From NCBI RefSeq assembly GCF_900105325.1, contig NZ_FNSU01000003.1:2542001-2606000 (forward strand): a DNA stretch of 64,000 nucleotides. Direction: 5' to 3'. This stretch comes from Pseudomonas marginalis. Its GTDB lineage: Bacteria > Pseudomonadota > Gammaproteobacteria > Pseudomonadales > Pseudomonadaceae. Below are positions 43,911-51,918 of this stretch, one piece after another (the stretch's first letter is position 1; each line of letters opens with the position of its first letter). The translations under genes were made by a program, and so were the position numbers. The notes under the pieces are model-generated. The model saw nothing but the letters and a program-made list of their open reading frames with translations. It ran no database searches and had not been told where the DNA came from.

Positions 43911-43938
43911 ATGTGGGAGGGGGCTTGCCCGCTTCCAC
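43911..43938. repeat. Single REP sequence
   Basis: TGTGGGAGGGGGCTTGCCCG with a short inverted end lies between the hybrid kinase and rmuC stops. Confidence 0.85.
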
Positions 43939-43952
43939 CTTTCGGATTGTGT

Positions 43953-45446
43953 TTATTCGGGAAGGTGCGCGACGCCGTCGGCGTCGGTCATCGCCCGCTC
44001 CAGCAAATCCGCCGGCAGGCTTTTGCTGGCACGCGCACCGAGCAACCTTAATTGCTCGGTGCGACTGACCAGGTTTCCGCGCCCATCTGTCAGCTTGTTC
44101 CGCGCCGCGCTGTAAGCCTTATCCAACTGCTGCAGACGATTGCCCACCTCATCCAGATCCTGGATAAACAGCACGAACTTGTCGTACAGCCACCCGGCGC
44201 GTTCGGCGATTTCGCGGGCGTTCTGGCTTTGACGCTCTTGCTTCCAGAGACTGTCGATCACCCGCAGGGTGGCGAGCAGCGTCGTTGGGCTGACGATCAC
44301 GATATGCCGGTCGAAAGCTTCTTGGAACAGATTCGGTTCGGCCTGCAAGGCCGCGGAAAAAGCGGCTTCGATCGGCACGAACAACAACACGAAATCCAGG
44401 CTGTGCAGGCCTTCCAGGCGTTTGTAATCCTTACCGGCCAAGCCTTTGACGTGATTGCGCAGCGACAGTACGTGCTGCTTCAAGGCTGCCTGGCCGATCA
44501 CCTCATCATCCGCTGCGACATACTGCTGGTACGCGGTCAGGCTGACCTTGGAGTCCACCACCACCTGCTTGTCACCGGGCAGCATGATCAGCACATCCGG
44601 TTGGAAGCGCTCACCGTCCGGGCCCTTTAAGCTGACCTGGGTCTGGTACTCGCGGCCCTTCTCCAGGCCGGCGTGCTCCAGCACCCGTTCGAGGATCAGC
44701 TCGCCCCAGTTGCCCTGGGTTTTCTGGCCCTTGAGGGCGCGGGTCAGGTTGGTGGCTTCGTCTGACAGACGCAGGTTCAGCTGCTGCAGGCGTTCAAGCT
44801 CCTTGGCCAGGGAAAAGCGCTCGCGAGCCTCGTTCTGATAGCTCTCTTCCACGCGTTTTTCGAAGGACTGGATGCGTTCCTTCAAGGGGTCGAGCAACTG
44901 GCCCAGGCGCTCCTGGCTGGTCTCGGCAAAGCGCTGCTCGCGCTCATCGAAGATCTTGCCGGCCAGCTCAGCGAACTGCGCACGCAACTCGTCCCGCGAG
45001 CCTTGCAGGTCGGCGAGGCGCTGCTGATGGCTTTCCTGCTGCTCGCGCAGTTCGGCGCGCAAGGCGGCCGACAGTGCGTCGAGGCGGCGTAATTCGGTTT
45101 CCTTGGCGCTGCGGTCAAGGTTCCAGGCGTGGGCGGCGTCGCGGGCGTTGTCGCGATCGATCTGCAACAGCTCGACCTCGCGGCGCACTGCAGCCAGGTC
45201 AGCTTGCTTGGCGGCGTTGGCCTGGCTCAGATCGCTGATTTCATCGCGACTGGCATCCAGTTGAGCGGCGAGGCCCTCCTGGGCCAGTTGCGCAGTGGCC
45301 AGGCGCTCTTCGAGCAGTTCCCAGCCAGTGGTCCGCGCGGTCAACCGCCGCTGAATCTGCCAGCACACCGCCAATAAAGGCACTGTGGCGCCAGCCAGGC
45401 CCAGGGCAACACTGGTCCAGTCAAAAACCATAGCCATTTCTGCCAT
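43953..45446 (-). CDS. rmuC: DNA recombination protein RmuC
   Basis: The product has about 497 residues. One membrane segment near the N terminus (SVALGLAGATVPLLAVCW) and a long coiled coil (45-230) precede the RmuC nuclease-like domain (GNWGELILERVLEHAGLEKGREY; DVLIMLPGDKQVVVDSKVSL). RmuC limits inversions at short repeats. Several close starts exist (GTG 45449, ATG 45446, 45434 and 45428); no strong ribosome site decides. Confidence 0.95.
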   Translation of the reverse strand: MAEMAMVFDWTSVALGLAGATVPLLAVCWQIQRRLTARTTGWELLEERLATAQLAQEGLAAQLDASRDEISDLSQANAAKQADLAAVRREVELLQIDRDNARDAAHAWNLDRSAKETELRRLDALSAALRAELREQQESHQQRLADLQGSRDELRAQFAELAGKIFDEREQRFAETSQERLGQLLDPLKERIQSFEKRVEESYQNEARERFSLAKELERLQQLNLRLSDEATNLTRALKGQKTQGNWGELILERVLEHAGLEKGREYQTQVSLKGPDGERFQPDVLIMLPGDKQVVVDSKVSLTAYQQYVAADDEVIGQAALKQHVLSLRNHVKGLAGKDYKRLEGLHSLDFVLLFVPIEAAFSAALQAEPNLFQEAFDRHIVIVSPTTLLATLRVIDSLWKQERQSQNAREIAERAGWLYDKFVLFIQDLDEVGNRLQQLDKAYSAARNKLTDGRGNLVSRTEQLRLLGARASKSLPADLLERAMTDADGVAHLPE

Positions 45447-45492
45447 CACCGAAAAGGAGCAAGGTTAACCAAGCGTAGAGCGTGAGGACAGC

Positions 45493-45816
45493 TCAGTCTT
45501 CGACCTGACCCAGTTCCCGTTGGGCACGGCGGTCACCGGCACGGGCGGCCAGGCGCAGCAGATCGTGGCCGATGCGGCGGTCGCGGGCGTTGCCGCACTC
45601 GCGGCACATCAATTGGCCCAGACGGCTTTGCGCAGCCACTACGCCCTCACGGGCCGGCTGCTTGAGCAAGCGCCCGGCGAAGTGTTTGATGTTGGTGCTA
45701 TGGCCCAGGCGTGGGCTGTCGAGCAACCACAGGGCGACTTTCAAGGAAAAACGCTTGGGTGCGGTAACAGTCTGGGAGGTATCGGTAACAGAAGGTGATA
45801 CTAAGCGAAACTTCAT
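45493..45816 (-). CDS. Small Sel1-repeat-like hypothetical protein
   Basis: The product has 107 residues from MKFRLVSPSV. The C-terminal half resembles one and a half Sel1 repeats (AAQSRLGQLMCRECGNARDRRIGHDLLRLAARAGDRRAQRELGQ) with an embedded CxxC. It probably binds a protein partner; no target is known. It follows rmuC's upstream end in the same orientation. Confidence 0.75.
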   Translation of the reverse strand: MKFRLVSPSVTDTSQTVTAPKRFSLKVALWLLDSPRLGHSTNIKHFAGRLLKQPAREGVVAAQSRLGQLMCRECGNARDRRIGHDLLRLAARAGDRRAQRELGQVED

Positions 45817-46273
45817 AAAGCACTGTGGGACAGAACGGAAGGCGCGCCACTCTACTCTTTTTTTCGCACAGGTAAAGCTGAAAAAACCCGGCACGCCCGT
45901 TCTAGAGCAAGCGCTTGGGACAATCCACAGAAGCTGTGGATAACTCAGTGGACAACCAGCCTTTAACTCGCGCAAAGGCCCATGGAACGGGGCCCACAGT
46001 CAAACTGACGATTTTTTCACCAATAAAAAAAAGCCAGATTTTTCATTGACTTAAATTTCCATTGCAGGCAAATGGCGGCCCTGTCCAGCGACTGACAGCC
46101 AGGTTACACACGCCGCAACTAATGTGCACAAGTACCGATCCGATGGTTATATCTCCGGCTTTTTTTGAAGCGATAGCCTTCAAAAATGTTACCGCCGAGG
46201 CAAAACAGGGACTTTTCAAATCTTTGCCAGCTCGCCACACTGCCCGACGGACAACACAACGCTGAGTGGGCCG
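45817..46273. other. Intergenic region with a paired DnaA-box palindrome
   Basis: This 457-base gap is AT-richer than its surroundings. It holds ATCCACAG-AAG-CTGTGGAT (45924-45942), in which TGTGGATAA (45936-45944) is a perfect DnaA box and CAATCCACA (45922-45930) is one with mismatches. A run of eight A lies near 46025. No open reading frame or tRNA is convincing. Confidence 0.6.
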
Positions 46274-46579
46274 ATGAAAGGAATGCTGTTATTCGCCGTG
46301 TTGTTACTGGCCATCTGTGCCATTTCATTAGGGATAAATGTCGTACTGCCATCCCCGGATGGGGCGTTGTTTGCCATCGCCATCCTGCTATCGGCCGCGT
46401 TCACCGCCGTGAGCCTGTGCATCGAGCTGGGTGAAGGGCGTATCGATGACATGGGCGATGTGATGAAGATGGTCGAGACCGGCCAATCCTTGCGCCTGAC
46501 CCTGGCCGCCTATGGGTTGGGTTGTTCCCTGGCCGCCGCCGTCACGGTGCTGGTGTATCGCGGCCTGCTGGGCGGCTGA
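46274..46579 (+). CDS. Small hypothetical inner-membrane protein
   Basis: The product has 101 residues with three hydrophobic segments (LLFAVLLLAICAISLGINVVL; LFAIAILLSAAFTAVSLCI; LRLTLAAYGLGCSLAAAVTVLVY). A short acidic loop (ELGEGRIDDMGDVMKM) lies between the second and third. I do not recognise the family. It stands alone between two long non-coding gaps. Confidence 0.7.
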   Translation: MKGMLLFAVLLLAICAISLGINVVLPSPDGALFAIAILLSAAFTAVSLCIELGEGRIDDMGDVMKMVETGQSLRLTLAAYGLGCSLAAAVTVLVYRGLLGG

Positions 46580-47023
46580 TTGAAGTTTTTTGACTAGCAC
46601 GCTTCCATTGCCTGTTTCAATCCGTTACTATCCGCAGCGTTAGTACCAAGCTGAAAGTCAATTCTGGTCGAACAACTCCCCTGAACAACACGGGATCGAC
46701 CACCTCGATGGTTTCCAGGTATCACTTGCGACGACACTGCCTTTGAACAAGCAAAGGGTGCCGCGAAGTTTTAATACTCTGACCGAACCAACCTGCAAAT
46801 TGATCAGGATCTTCACCCCGGGCCCAGAACCTTTGCCCTTGTTGTGTTGCCTGCCCTCCTAAGTACCTACCTGCCAGCCCAAGCGCGCCTAACTTAATCA
46901 GCGCTTCAAACTGGCTGCTTTGTTCCAGTCGGGTTCTTCGTTCGATCAATGGTGATCAACGTTACTGGAACGTTTTAACGTTGCACGGTTCTTATCCGTG
47001 TCATTTGTAGGAACACCAATAAT
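46580..47023. other. Long intergenic region upstream of a 73-residue gene
   Basis: The gap is 444 bases. It holds three AACGTT hexamers (46958, 46969 and 46977) close to the next gene. TTGACT near 46588 could be a -35, but no matching -10 is evident. It could hold a long leader or an unannotated RNA. I see no coding sequence. Confidence 0.5.
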
Positions 47024-47245
47024 ATGTCCGCTATCCACACTCAGGATGCCATTCGCACCCTCACCAACGCTTTTGCCCCAATGAACTGCCTGATCATGGC
47101 CGCTCGCAAAGGCTGCTTCAGCTTCACCCTGGTCAACGAACACGGCATCGCCCGTCACAGCGAACGCCTGTACCCCGATCAATACTCCAGCGCTGAACCG
47201 CTGCAGGCCGTGATCGAGCGTACCCGTCAGGCACTGGTTGCCTGA
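47024..47245 (+). CDS. Conserved small hypothetical protein
   Basis: The product has 73 residues (MSAIHTQDAIRTLTNAFAPMN ... PLQAVIERTRQALVA), soluble, with no membrane segment. The ribosome site TAGGAAC lies before the ATG. It forms a complete single-gene unit closed by a strong terminator. It looks like a small conserved Pseudomonas protein, but I know no function. Confidence 0.75.
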   Translation: MSAIHTQDAIRTLTNAFAPMNCLIMAARKGCFSFTLVNEHGIARHSERLYPDQYSSAEPLQAVIERTRQALVA

Positions 47246-47267
47246 TCGACCCGAGTCGCTGAAACAC

Positions 47268-47299
47268 AAAAAACCCTGTTTAAAACACAGGGTTTTTTA
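47268..47299 (+). terminator. Intrinsic terminator after the 73-residue gene
   Basis: The stem AAAACCCTGT / ACAGGGTTTT with a 5-base loop is followed by TTTT. It starts 23 bases after the stop codon. Confidence 0.92.
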
Positions 47300-47524
47300 T
47301 TGCCCGTCATTCTTGCCTCGAGTATTTGCACTAAGTTCAAATCGATATAAACGTTATAACTGGTTGAAGAAGATGTTTTAAAAACAGTCCTTTACCTCAT
47401 GAATATGACACTACACTTCAACTCAAGCGGCATGATCCGCTTCCGACGAGCCTGAGAGCCGATCCACTGCTGCCAAGCCCCCTTTCTCAGGGCTCGTCGA
47501 CCCTTTTCACGGATTGAGGCATGT

Positions 47525-48007
47525 ATGGGTATCGCAGCCAGTGAATTGTGTCGCTATGTGATCCGGCCGACCTTGACGTACCTCGGCCAGCAGAGCCCAA
47601 CGGCTGAGTCACTGCTGCTGGGTATCGCCGCCAGCCAGTCGGAATTGGGTTCTGCCCTGCATGATCGACGCGGCCACGGCCTGTACAGCATCACCGAACC
47701 TCGCCATCGCGCCTTGTGGGATAACTACCTGGCGCTCGATCCCGAGCGTGCCAGCCTGGTACGCGGGCTCGCCAGCCAACACGCCTTTCTCAGTGCGCCC
47801 CAACTGGAACTCACCGTAAACCTGCGTTATGCCACGGCCATCGCCTGGCTCCTGGTCGAACAACACAGCCCCGCCCTGCCACCACCCGGTGATGTTTTAG
47901 CCATGGCGCGTATCTGGAAAGAAATATTTCATCCTCAAGGAAGGCTGCGGGATTTCACCCAGGCCTGGCAAACCTGTGTTTCGCCCTTGAATCACGTGGC
48001 CTGCTGA
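47525..48007 (+). CDS. Hypothetical protein with a phage-like motif
   Basis: The product has 160 residues; GAGG lies 5 bases before the ATG. The segment AESLLLGIAASQSELGSALHDRRGHGLYSITEPRHRALWDNYLAL resembles phage proteins of unknown, possibly lytic, role in which ESxLG and GLYQIE-like blocks precede an HxxxWxNYL block. The invariant glutamate of lysozyme-like folds would fall at the E of SQSELG. No phage genes are nearby. Real coding is supported by its start and codon use; function is open. Confidence 0.7.
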   Translation: MGIAASELCRYVIRPTLTYLGQQSPTAESLLLGIAASQSELGSALHDRRGHGLYSITEPRHRALWDNYLALDPERASLVRGLASQHAFLSAPQLELTVNLRYATAIAWLLVEQHSPALPPPGDVLAMARIWKEIFHPQGRLRDFTQAWQTCVSPLNHVAC

Positions 48008-48153
48008 CCGGGCAATTTGCAAGATTCGGCAAAAAAGCCGAATTTTGGTCGGATTGTCCTACAAAACCGCTCTATCTCCTGCATTACAGCCTATAGCGCG
48101 ATGTTAATTTTATTGATACTTTCCGCTGCGGTGATCACCACGGAGTTCTAATA

Positions 48154-49437
48154 ATGAAAAAAGTAATGCTCAAGACCACACTTAGCCTCGCCGTTGCCAT
48201 GGCATCCTCCCAACTGTTCGCAAGCGGTTTCGCACTGAACGAACAGAGCGTCAGCGGGATGGGTACGGGTTTCGCAGGTCGCTCTTCTTCTGCCGATGAT
48301 GCAAGCACTGTCTACGGTAACCCGGCCGGTATGTCCCGTCTGAATGGCCAACAAATCACCGGTGGTGTCGCTGCCATTGATGCGTCGACCGATATCAGCA
48401 ATACCGGTGGCAACTCTCGCGGTTCCAACAAAGGCGACATGGTTCCGTTCACCGCGGTGCCATTCGGTTTCTACACCAACAAACTCAACGATCAGTGGGC
48501 TATCGGCTTCGGTGTATACGCACCGTTCGGCCTGGTGACCGACTATGAAAACGGCTTCCAGGGTCGCGGCTTCGGCAGCAAGAGCGAAGTGAAGGTCATG
48601 ACCTTCCAGCCAACTGTCAGCTATGCGTTCAATGATCGTGTATCCATCGGCTTTGGCCCGACCATCAACCGGATTTCCGGTGTGCTTGAGTCGGACAAGA
48701 CCCTCAGCCCGCTTGCCTCCGACACCAACGTCAAAATCAAGGGTGACGATACCGCCCTGGGTTTCAACGTCGGCGTATTGGTCCAGGCCACCGACACCAC
48801 TCGCGTGGGCCTGACCTACCACTCGAAGGTCAAGTACAAGCTGGAAGGCCACACCACGGTCAGCGGCCCAGCGGCCACTCAACCGTTCCTGCGTAACAAC
48901 CGTTACGACGCTTCGTTGAAAATCGACACCCCAGAGTCCTACGACCTGTCGGTCACCCAAGACCTGACCGACGCCTGGAAACTCTACGGCGGTGCAACCT
49001 GGACGCGTTGGAGTCGCCTGAAAGAGATCACCGTCAACAACGAAGGCGTAACAGCTGCAGGCGGCTTACTGGCGCCAAGCCAACTGGGCTCTATCACTGA
49101 AGAACAAAATTGGCACGACACCTGGGCCTACGCCGTGGGTACCTCGTATCAGTTGACCAAGCAAGTCGTGCTGCGTACCGGCCTGACCTTCGACCAATCC
49201 CCGGCCAACAACACCGATCGTTCGCCGCGCATCCCGACGGGCGACCGTACGATCTTCAGCGTGGGCCTGGGCTACAAAGTCATGGATAACATGACCGTCG
49301 ACCTGGCGTATTCGTACCTGAAAGAAGAAGACGTCAAGATCAACCAGACGGCTAACGCCCCGTCGACAGCCAGTTACCGCGCCAAGTACGAAAACAGTGC
49401 CAACGGTTTCGGCCTGGGCATGACCTACACCTTCTGA
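48154..49437 (+). CDS. FadL/OmpP1/TodX-family outer-membrane transporter
   Basis: The product has 427 residues. A signal peptide ends at LFASG, and the mature N terminus (FALNEQSVSGMGTGFAGRSSSADDASTVYGNPAGMSRL) is the FadL hatch signature. The rest is an amphipathic beta barrel ending in GLGMTYTF with a terminal aromatic. Such proteins carry long-chain fatty acids or other hydrophobic compounds. It is a single gene with a terminator behind it. Confidence 0.95.
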   Translation: MKKVMLKTTLSLAVAMASSQLFASGFALNEQSVSGMGTGFAGRSSSADDASTVYGNPAGMSRLNGQQITGGVAAIDASTDISNTGGNSRGSNKGDMVPFTAVPFGFYTNKLNDQWAIGFGVYAPFGLVTDYENGFQGRGFGSKSEVKVMTFQPTVSYAFNDRVSIGFGPTINRISGVLESDKTLSPLASDTNVKIKGDDTALGFNVGVLVQATDTTRVGLTYHSKVKYKLEGHTTVSGPAATQPFLRNNRYDASLKIDTPESYDLSVTQDLTDAWKLYGGATWTRWSRLKEITVNNEGVTAAGGLLAPSQLGSITEEQNWHDTWAYAVGTSYQLTKQVVLRTGLTFDQSPANNTDRSPRIPTGDRTIFSVGLGYKVMDNMTVDLAYSYLKEEDVKINQTANAPSTASYRAKYENSANGFGLGMTYTF

Positions 49438-49450
49438 TCCGGACGGGTGT

Positions 49451-49490
49451 AAAAAAGCCCCGCTCTCCTGCAAGGGAGGCGGGGCTTTTC
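49451..49490. terminator. Bidirectional terminator between fadL-type gene and peroxidase
   Basis: The stem AAAAGCCCCGC / GCGGGGCTTTT, with A and T runs on either side, serves both convergent genes. Confidence 0.93.
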
Positions 49491-49502
49491 AGTGCCCGAT
49501 AA

Positions 49503-50054
49503 TCAGGGTTTGGACGCTATCGCCTGCTCCACCGCCTTGATCAGGTCGGGGCTGTCCGGCTTGGTGAGGCTGGAGAAATCGGCAATCACCTTGCCCTGGC
49601 GGTCCACCACGTACTTGTAGAAATTCCACTTCGGCGCATTGCTCTGCTGCGCCAATACCTTGAACAGGTGCACCGCGTCCGGCCCCTTGACCTTCTGCGG
49701 CTCGGTCATGGTGAAGGTCACGCCGTAGTTCACGTAGCAGACCTTGGCGGTTTCTTCGCCGGTCTTGGCTTCCTGCTTGAAGTCATCGGATGGCACGCCG
49801 ATCACCTCCAACCCTTCATCCTTGTAGCGCTGATACAGCGCTTCGAGGCCTTTGAATTGCGGCGCGAACCCGCAAAAGCTCGCCGTGTTGACGATCACCA
49901 GGGGCTTGCCGGCAAAACGTTGGCACAGGTCGATGGATTCCTTGGCGCGCAACTTGGGCAATTGACCCTCCAGCAACGGCGGGCAATCGGCAGCCAACGC
50001 CACGCCGCCAAAAGCAGCCATCAGCACGGGTACAGCCAGCCAGCGCATCTGCAT
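49503..50054 (-). CDS. Exported glutathione-peroxidase-family protein
   Basis: The product has 183 residues from MQMRWLAV; a longer frame upstream overlaps a small gene. A Sec signal (VLMAAFGGVALAA) sends it to the periplasm. The thioredoxin-fold GPx core is clear: peroxidatic C61 (VNTASFCGFAPQF) and WNF (KWNFYKYVVD). In the second motif the usual N-Q-F is D-D-F (GVPSDDF, 87-93), so the canonical catalytic glutamine is missing. It may reduce peroxides with a different geometry or have another redox role. Confidence 0.88.
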   Translation of the reverse strand: MQMRWLAVPVLMAAFGGVALAADCPPLLEGQLPKLRAKESIDLCQRFAGKPLVIVNTASFCGFAPQFKGLEALYQRYKDEGLEVIGVPSDDFKQEAKTGEETAKVCYVNYGVTFTMTEPQKVKGPDAVHLFKVLAQQSNAPKWNFYKYVVDRQGKVIADFSSLTKPDSPDLIKAVEQAIASKP

Positions 50055-50089
50055 GTCGAAACGTCCTTTAAAGAGTTCAGGCACCGAAC

Positions 50090-50212
50090 TTAACAGATCG
50101 ACATACCCAGTTGCATCAACGCCAGGCCACCGCGCTGCCAGCCCCACCAGGCCAGGGCCAGCAACAGTGCGGCCGCGATTGCCCCGCCAAACCAATACCA
50201 GGTCGAACTCAT
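50090..50212 (-). CDS. 40-residue single-pass membrane micropeptide coupled to MFS transporter
   Basis: The reading frame MSSTWYWFGGAIAAALLLAL ... GLALMQLGMSIC has 40 residues. A single membrane helix (residues 7-23) is flanked by tryptophans and followed by an arginine. Its ATG overlaps the MFS stop as ATGA, which favours translational coupling. The size and coupling suggest a small accessory subunit of the transporter. I know no named family. Confidence 0.65.
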   Translation of the reverse strand: MSSTWYWFGGAIAAALLLALAWWGWQRGGLALMQLGMSIC

Positions 50213-51417
50213 GCCGTCTCCATCTGCGCCTGCAATCGCGCCACCGGCCGCTCACGCACCGGCCAGTTAAGGGCTGCGGCGAGCACGCTCAACAGGATTG
50301 CCACTTGCCAGATCAAATCGTAGTTACCGGTTCGATCATAGACCACTCCGCCCAACCAACCGCCAAGGAACGAGCCGAGCTGGTGGAAAAGGAACACGAT
50401 CCCACCGAGCATGGACAGGTTTCGCACCCCGAACAATGTGGCGACCGTGCCGTTGGTCAGCGGTACCGTGGACAGCCACAAAAAGCCCATGGCCATGCCG
50501 AACAGGTAGGCCGTGACTTCGGTCACCGGTGCCCACAGGAACAGGATGATCACCACCGCGCGCAGCAGGTACAACCCGGTCAACAGGCGCGGCTTGGACA
50601 TGCGCCCGCCAAGCCAGCCGGCGGTATAGGTGCCGAAGATATTGAACAACCCAATCAACGCCAACACCGTGGTGCCGACCGTGGCCGGCAAGTGCTGGTC
50701 CACCAGGTAGGCCGGCAGGTGCACACCAATAAACACCACCTGGAAACCGCAGACGAAAAAGCCGAAGGCCAGCAGCCAGAACCCGGAGTGGGAGCAGGCT
50801 TCCTTCAAGGCTTCACCCAGGGTCTGCTGGCCGGCCATGACCGGCAGCGGGCGATCCTTGAGCATGCTCACCAGCGGCAGGATCAGCGCCACCATCAGGC
50901 CCAGCGCCAGCAACGCGGCCGACCAGCCCAGCCAACTGATCAAGCCCAAGGTGCCCGGCACCATGGCGAACTGGCCAAACGAACCGGCGGCACTGGCAAT
51001 GCCCATGGCCATGCTGCGCTTTTCCGGCGCCACGGCGCGGCCGACCACGCCCAGAATCACCGAGAACGATGTACCCGACAGGCCAATCCCGATCAGCAGG
51101 CCGGCACTCAAGGACAATGACCACGCCGAATCCGACAGGCCCATCAACACCAGGCCCGCGGCGTATAACACCCCGCCGACAAACACCGCCCTGGTGGCGC
51201 CGAACCGGTCGGCCAGGGCACCGGTAAAGGGCTGCGCCAGGCCCCAGATCAGGTTCTGCAAGGCGATGGCAAAGGCAAAGGTCTCACGGCCCCAGCCGAA
51301 TTCGCTGCTCATCGGCGCCAGGAACAGGCCGAACCCGTGCCGCACGCCCAAGGACAACGCCAGGATCAGCGCACTCCCTACAAGGATCCAACCACTGGTG
51401 CGCCACATCGACGTCAT
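50209..51417 (-). CDS. MFS transporter
   Basis: The product has 402 residues with 12 predicted membrane helices and the MFS loop motif GALADRFGATRAVFVGG. It looks most like the oxalate/formate-type or YnfM-like MFS branches, but substrate cannot be told. A perfect 16-base palindrome lies just upstream, and a MarR gene with a matching site precedes it on the same strand. A tiny membrane gene follows by stop-start overlap. Confidence 0.92.
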   Translation of the reverse strand: MTSMWRTSGWILVGSALILALSLGVRHGFGLFLAPMSSEFGWGRETFAFAIALQNLIWGLAQPFTGALADRFGATRAVFVGGVLYAAGLVLMGLSDSAWSLSLSAGLLIGIGLSGTSFSVILGVVGRAVAPEKRSMAMGIASAAGSFGQFAMVPGTLGLISWLGWSAALLALGLMVALILPLVSMLKDRPLPVMAGQQTLGEALKEACSHSGFWLLAFGFFVCGFQVVFIGVHLPAYLVDQHLPATVGTTVLALIGLFNIFGTYTAGWLGGRMSKPRLLTGLYLLRAVVIILFLWAPVTEVTAYLFGMAMGFLWLSTVPLTNGTVATLFGVRNLSMLGGIVFLFHQLGSFLGGWLGGVVYDRTGNYDLIWQVAILLSVLAAALNWPVRERPVARLQAQMETA

Positions 51418-51433
51418 TTCTTATTCTCCGTTC

Positions 51434-51449
51434 GCGGGTATATACCCGC
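51434..51449. promoter_or_regulatory. MarR-type operator upstream of MFS gene
   Basis: The perfect palindrome GCGGGTATATACCCGC is centred 24 bases before the MFS ATG. Fourteen of its bases recur, with one mismatch, upstream of the MarR gene. Confidence 0.75.
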
Positions 51450-51471
51450 TTGTATTCGAACAAACCCGCGT

Positions 51472-51876
51472 TCAGGCGAGTTCATCCAGCAAGGCCAACA
51501 GGGTTTCGCGTTTTTCCGCGCCGAGTTGATCGATCAATTTCTGTTGCGCTGCCTCCCAGGCGGGTAACGCTGCCGCCAGGCGCTCTTCACCGGCGGCGGT
51601 CAACAGCACCAGGCGGTTGCGCAGGTCATCGCCCTCCACCATCCGCACCAGGCCCTCACCTTCCAACACCCGCAGGTTGCGCCCCAAGGTGCTGCGATCC
51701 AGGCCCATGGCGTCGGCCAGGCTGGAAATGCTCGGTTGATCGAGGCGCTGCAGGTTGCACAGCAAGGAATACTGGGCGACGTTGATCCCGAAGCCGTCGA
51801 GGGCGCCGTCGTAGTGCCTGCTGACGCCACGGGCGGCACGTCGCAGGTTGGTGCATAAACATTGGGAGGCAAGCAT
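51472..51876 (-). CDS. MarR-family transcriptional regulator
   Basis: The product has 134 residues with the winged helix ISSLADAMGLDRSTLGRNLRVLEGEGLVRMVEGDDLRNRLVLLT. It is likely to repress itself and the MFS gene 54 bases downstream, since both carry the same palindrome. The start has no clear ribosome site; the operator sits only 5 bases before it, so the transcript may be leaderless or start further in. Confidence 0.92.
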   Translation of the reverse strand: MLASQCLCTNLRRAARGVSRHYDGALDGFGINVAQYSLLCNLQRLDQPSISSLADAMGLDRSTLGRNLRVLEGEGLVRMVEGDDLRNRLVLLTAAGEERLAAALPAWEAAQQKLIDQLGAEKRETLLALLDELA

Positions 51877-51880
51877 GGAA

Positions 51881-51894
51881 CGTGTATATACCCG
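51881..51894. promoter_or_regulatory. MarR-type operator upstream of the marR gene
   Basis: CGTGTATATACCCG has the same core as the MFS operator, with one mismatch to perfect symmetry. Confidence 0.7.
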
Positions 51895-51918
51895 CGATTA
51901 AGGAAATGCAAGAAAGTG

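Noticed and set aside
45817..46273. A chromosomal replication origin at the DnaA-box palindrome
   Set aside because: There is only one box pair, no AT-rich unwinding repeats, and no dnaA/dnaN/rpmH genes nearby.
50055..50255. An N-terminal extension of the peroxidase to 250 residues
   Set aside because: It would overlap the coupled micropeptide in another frame, and the signal peptide begins at 50054.
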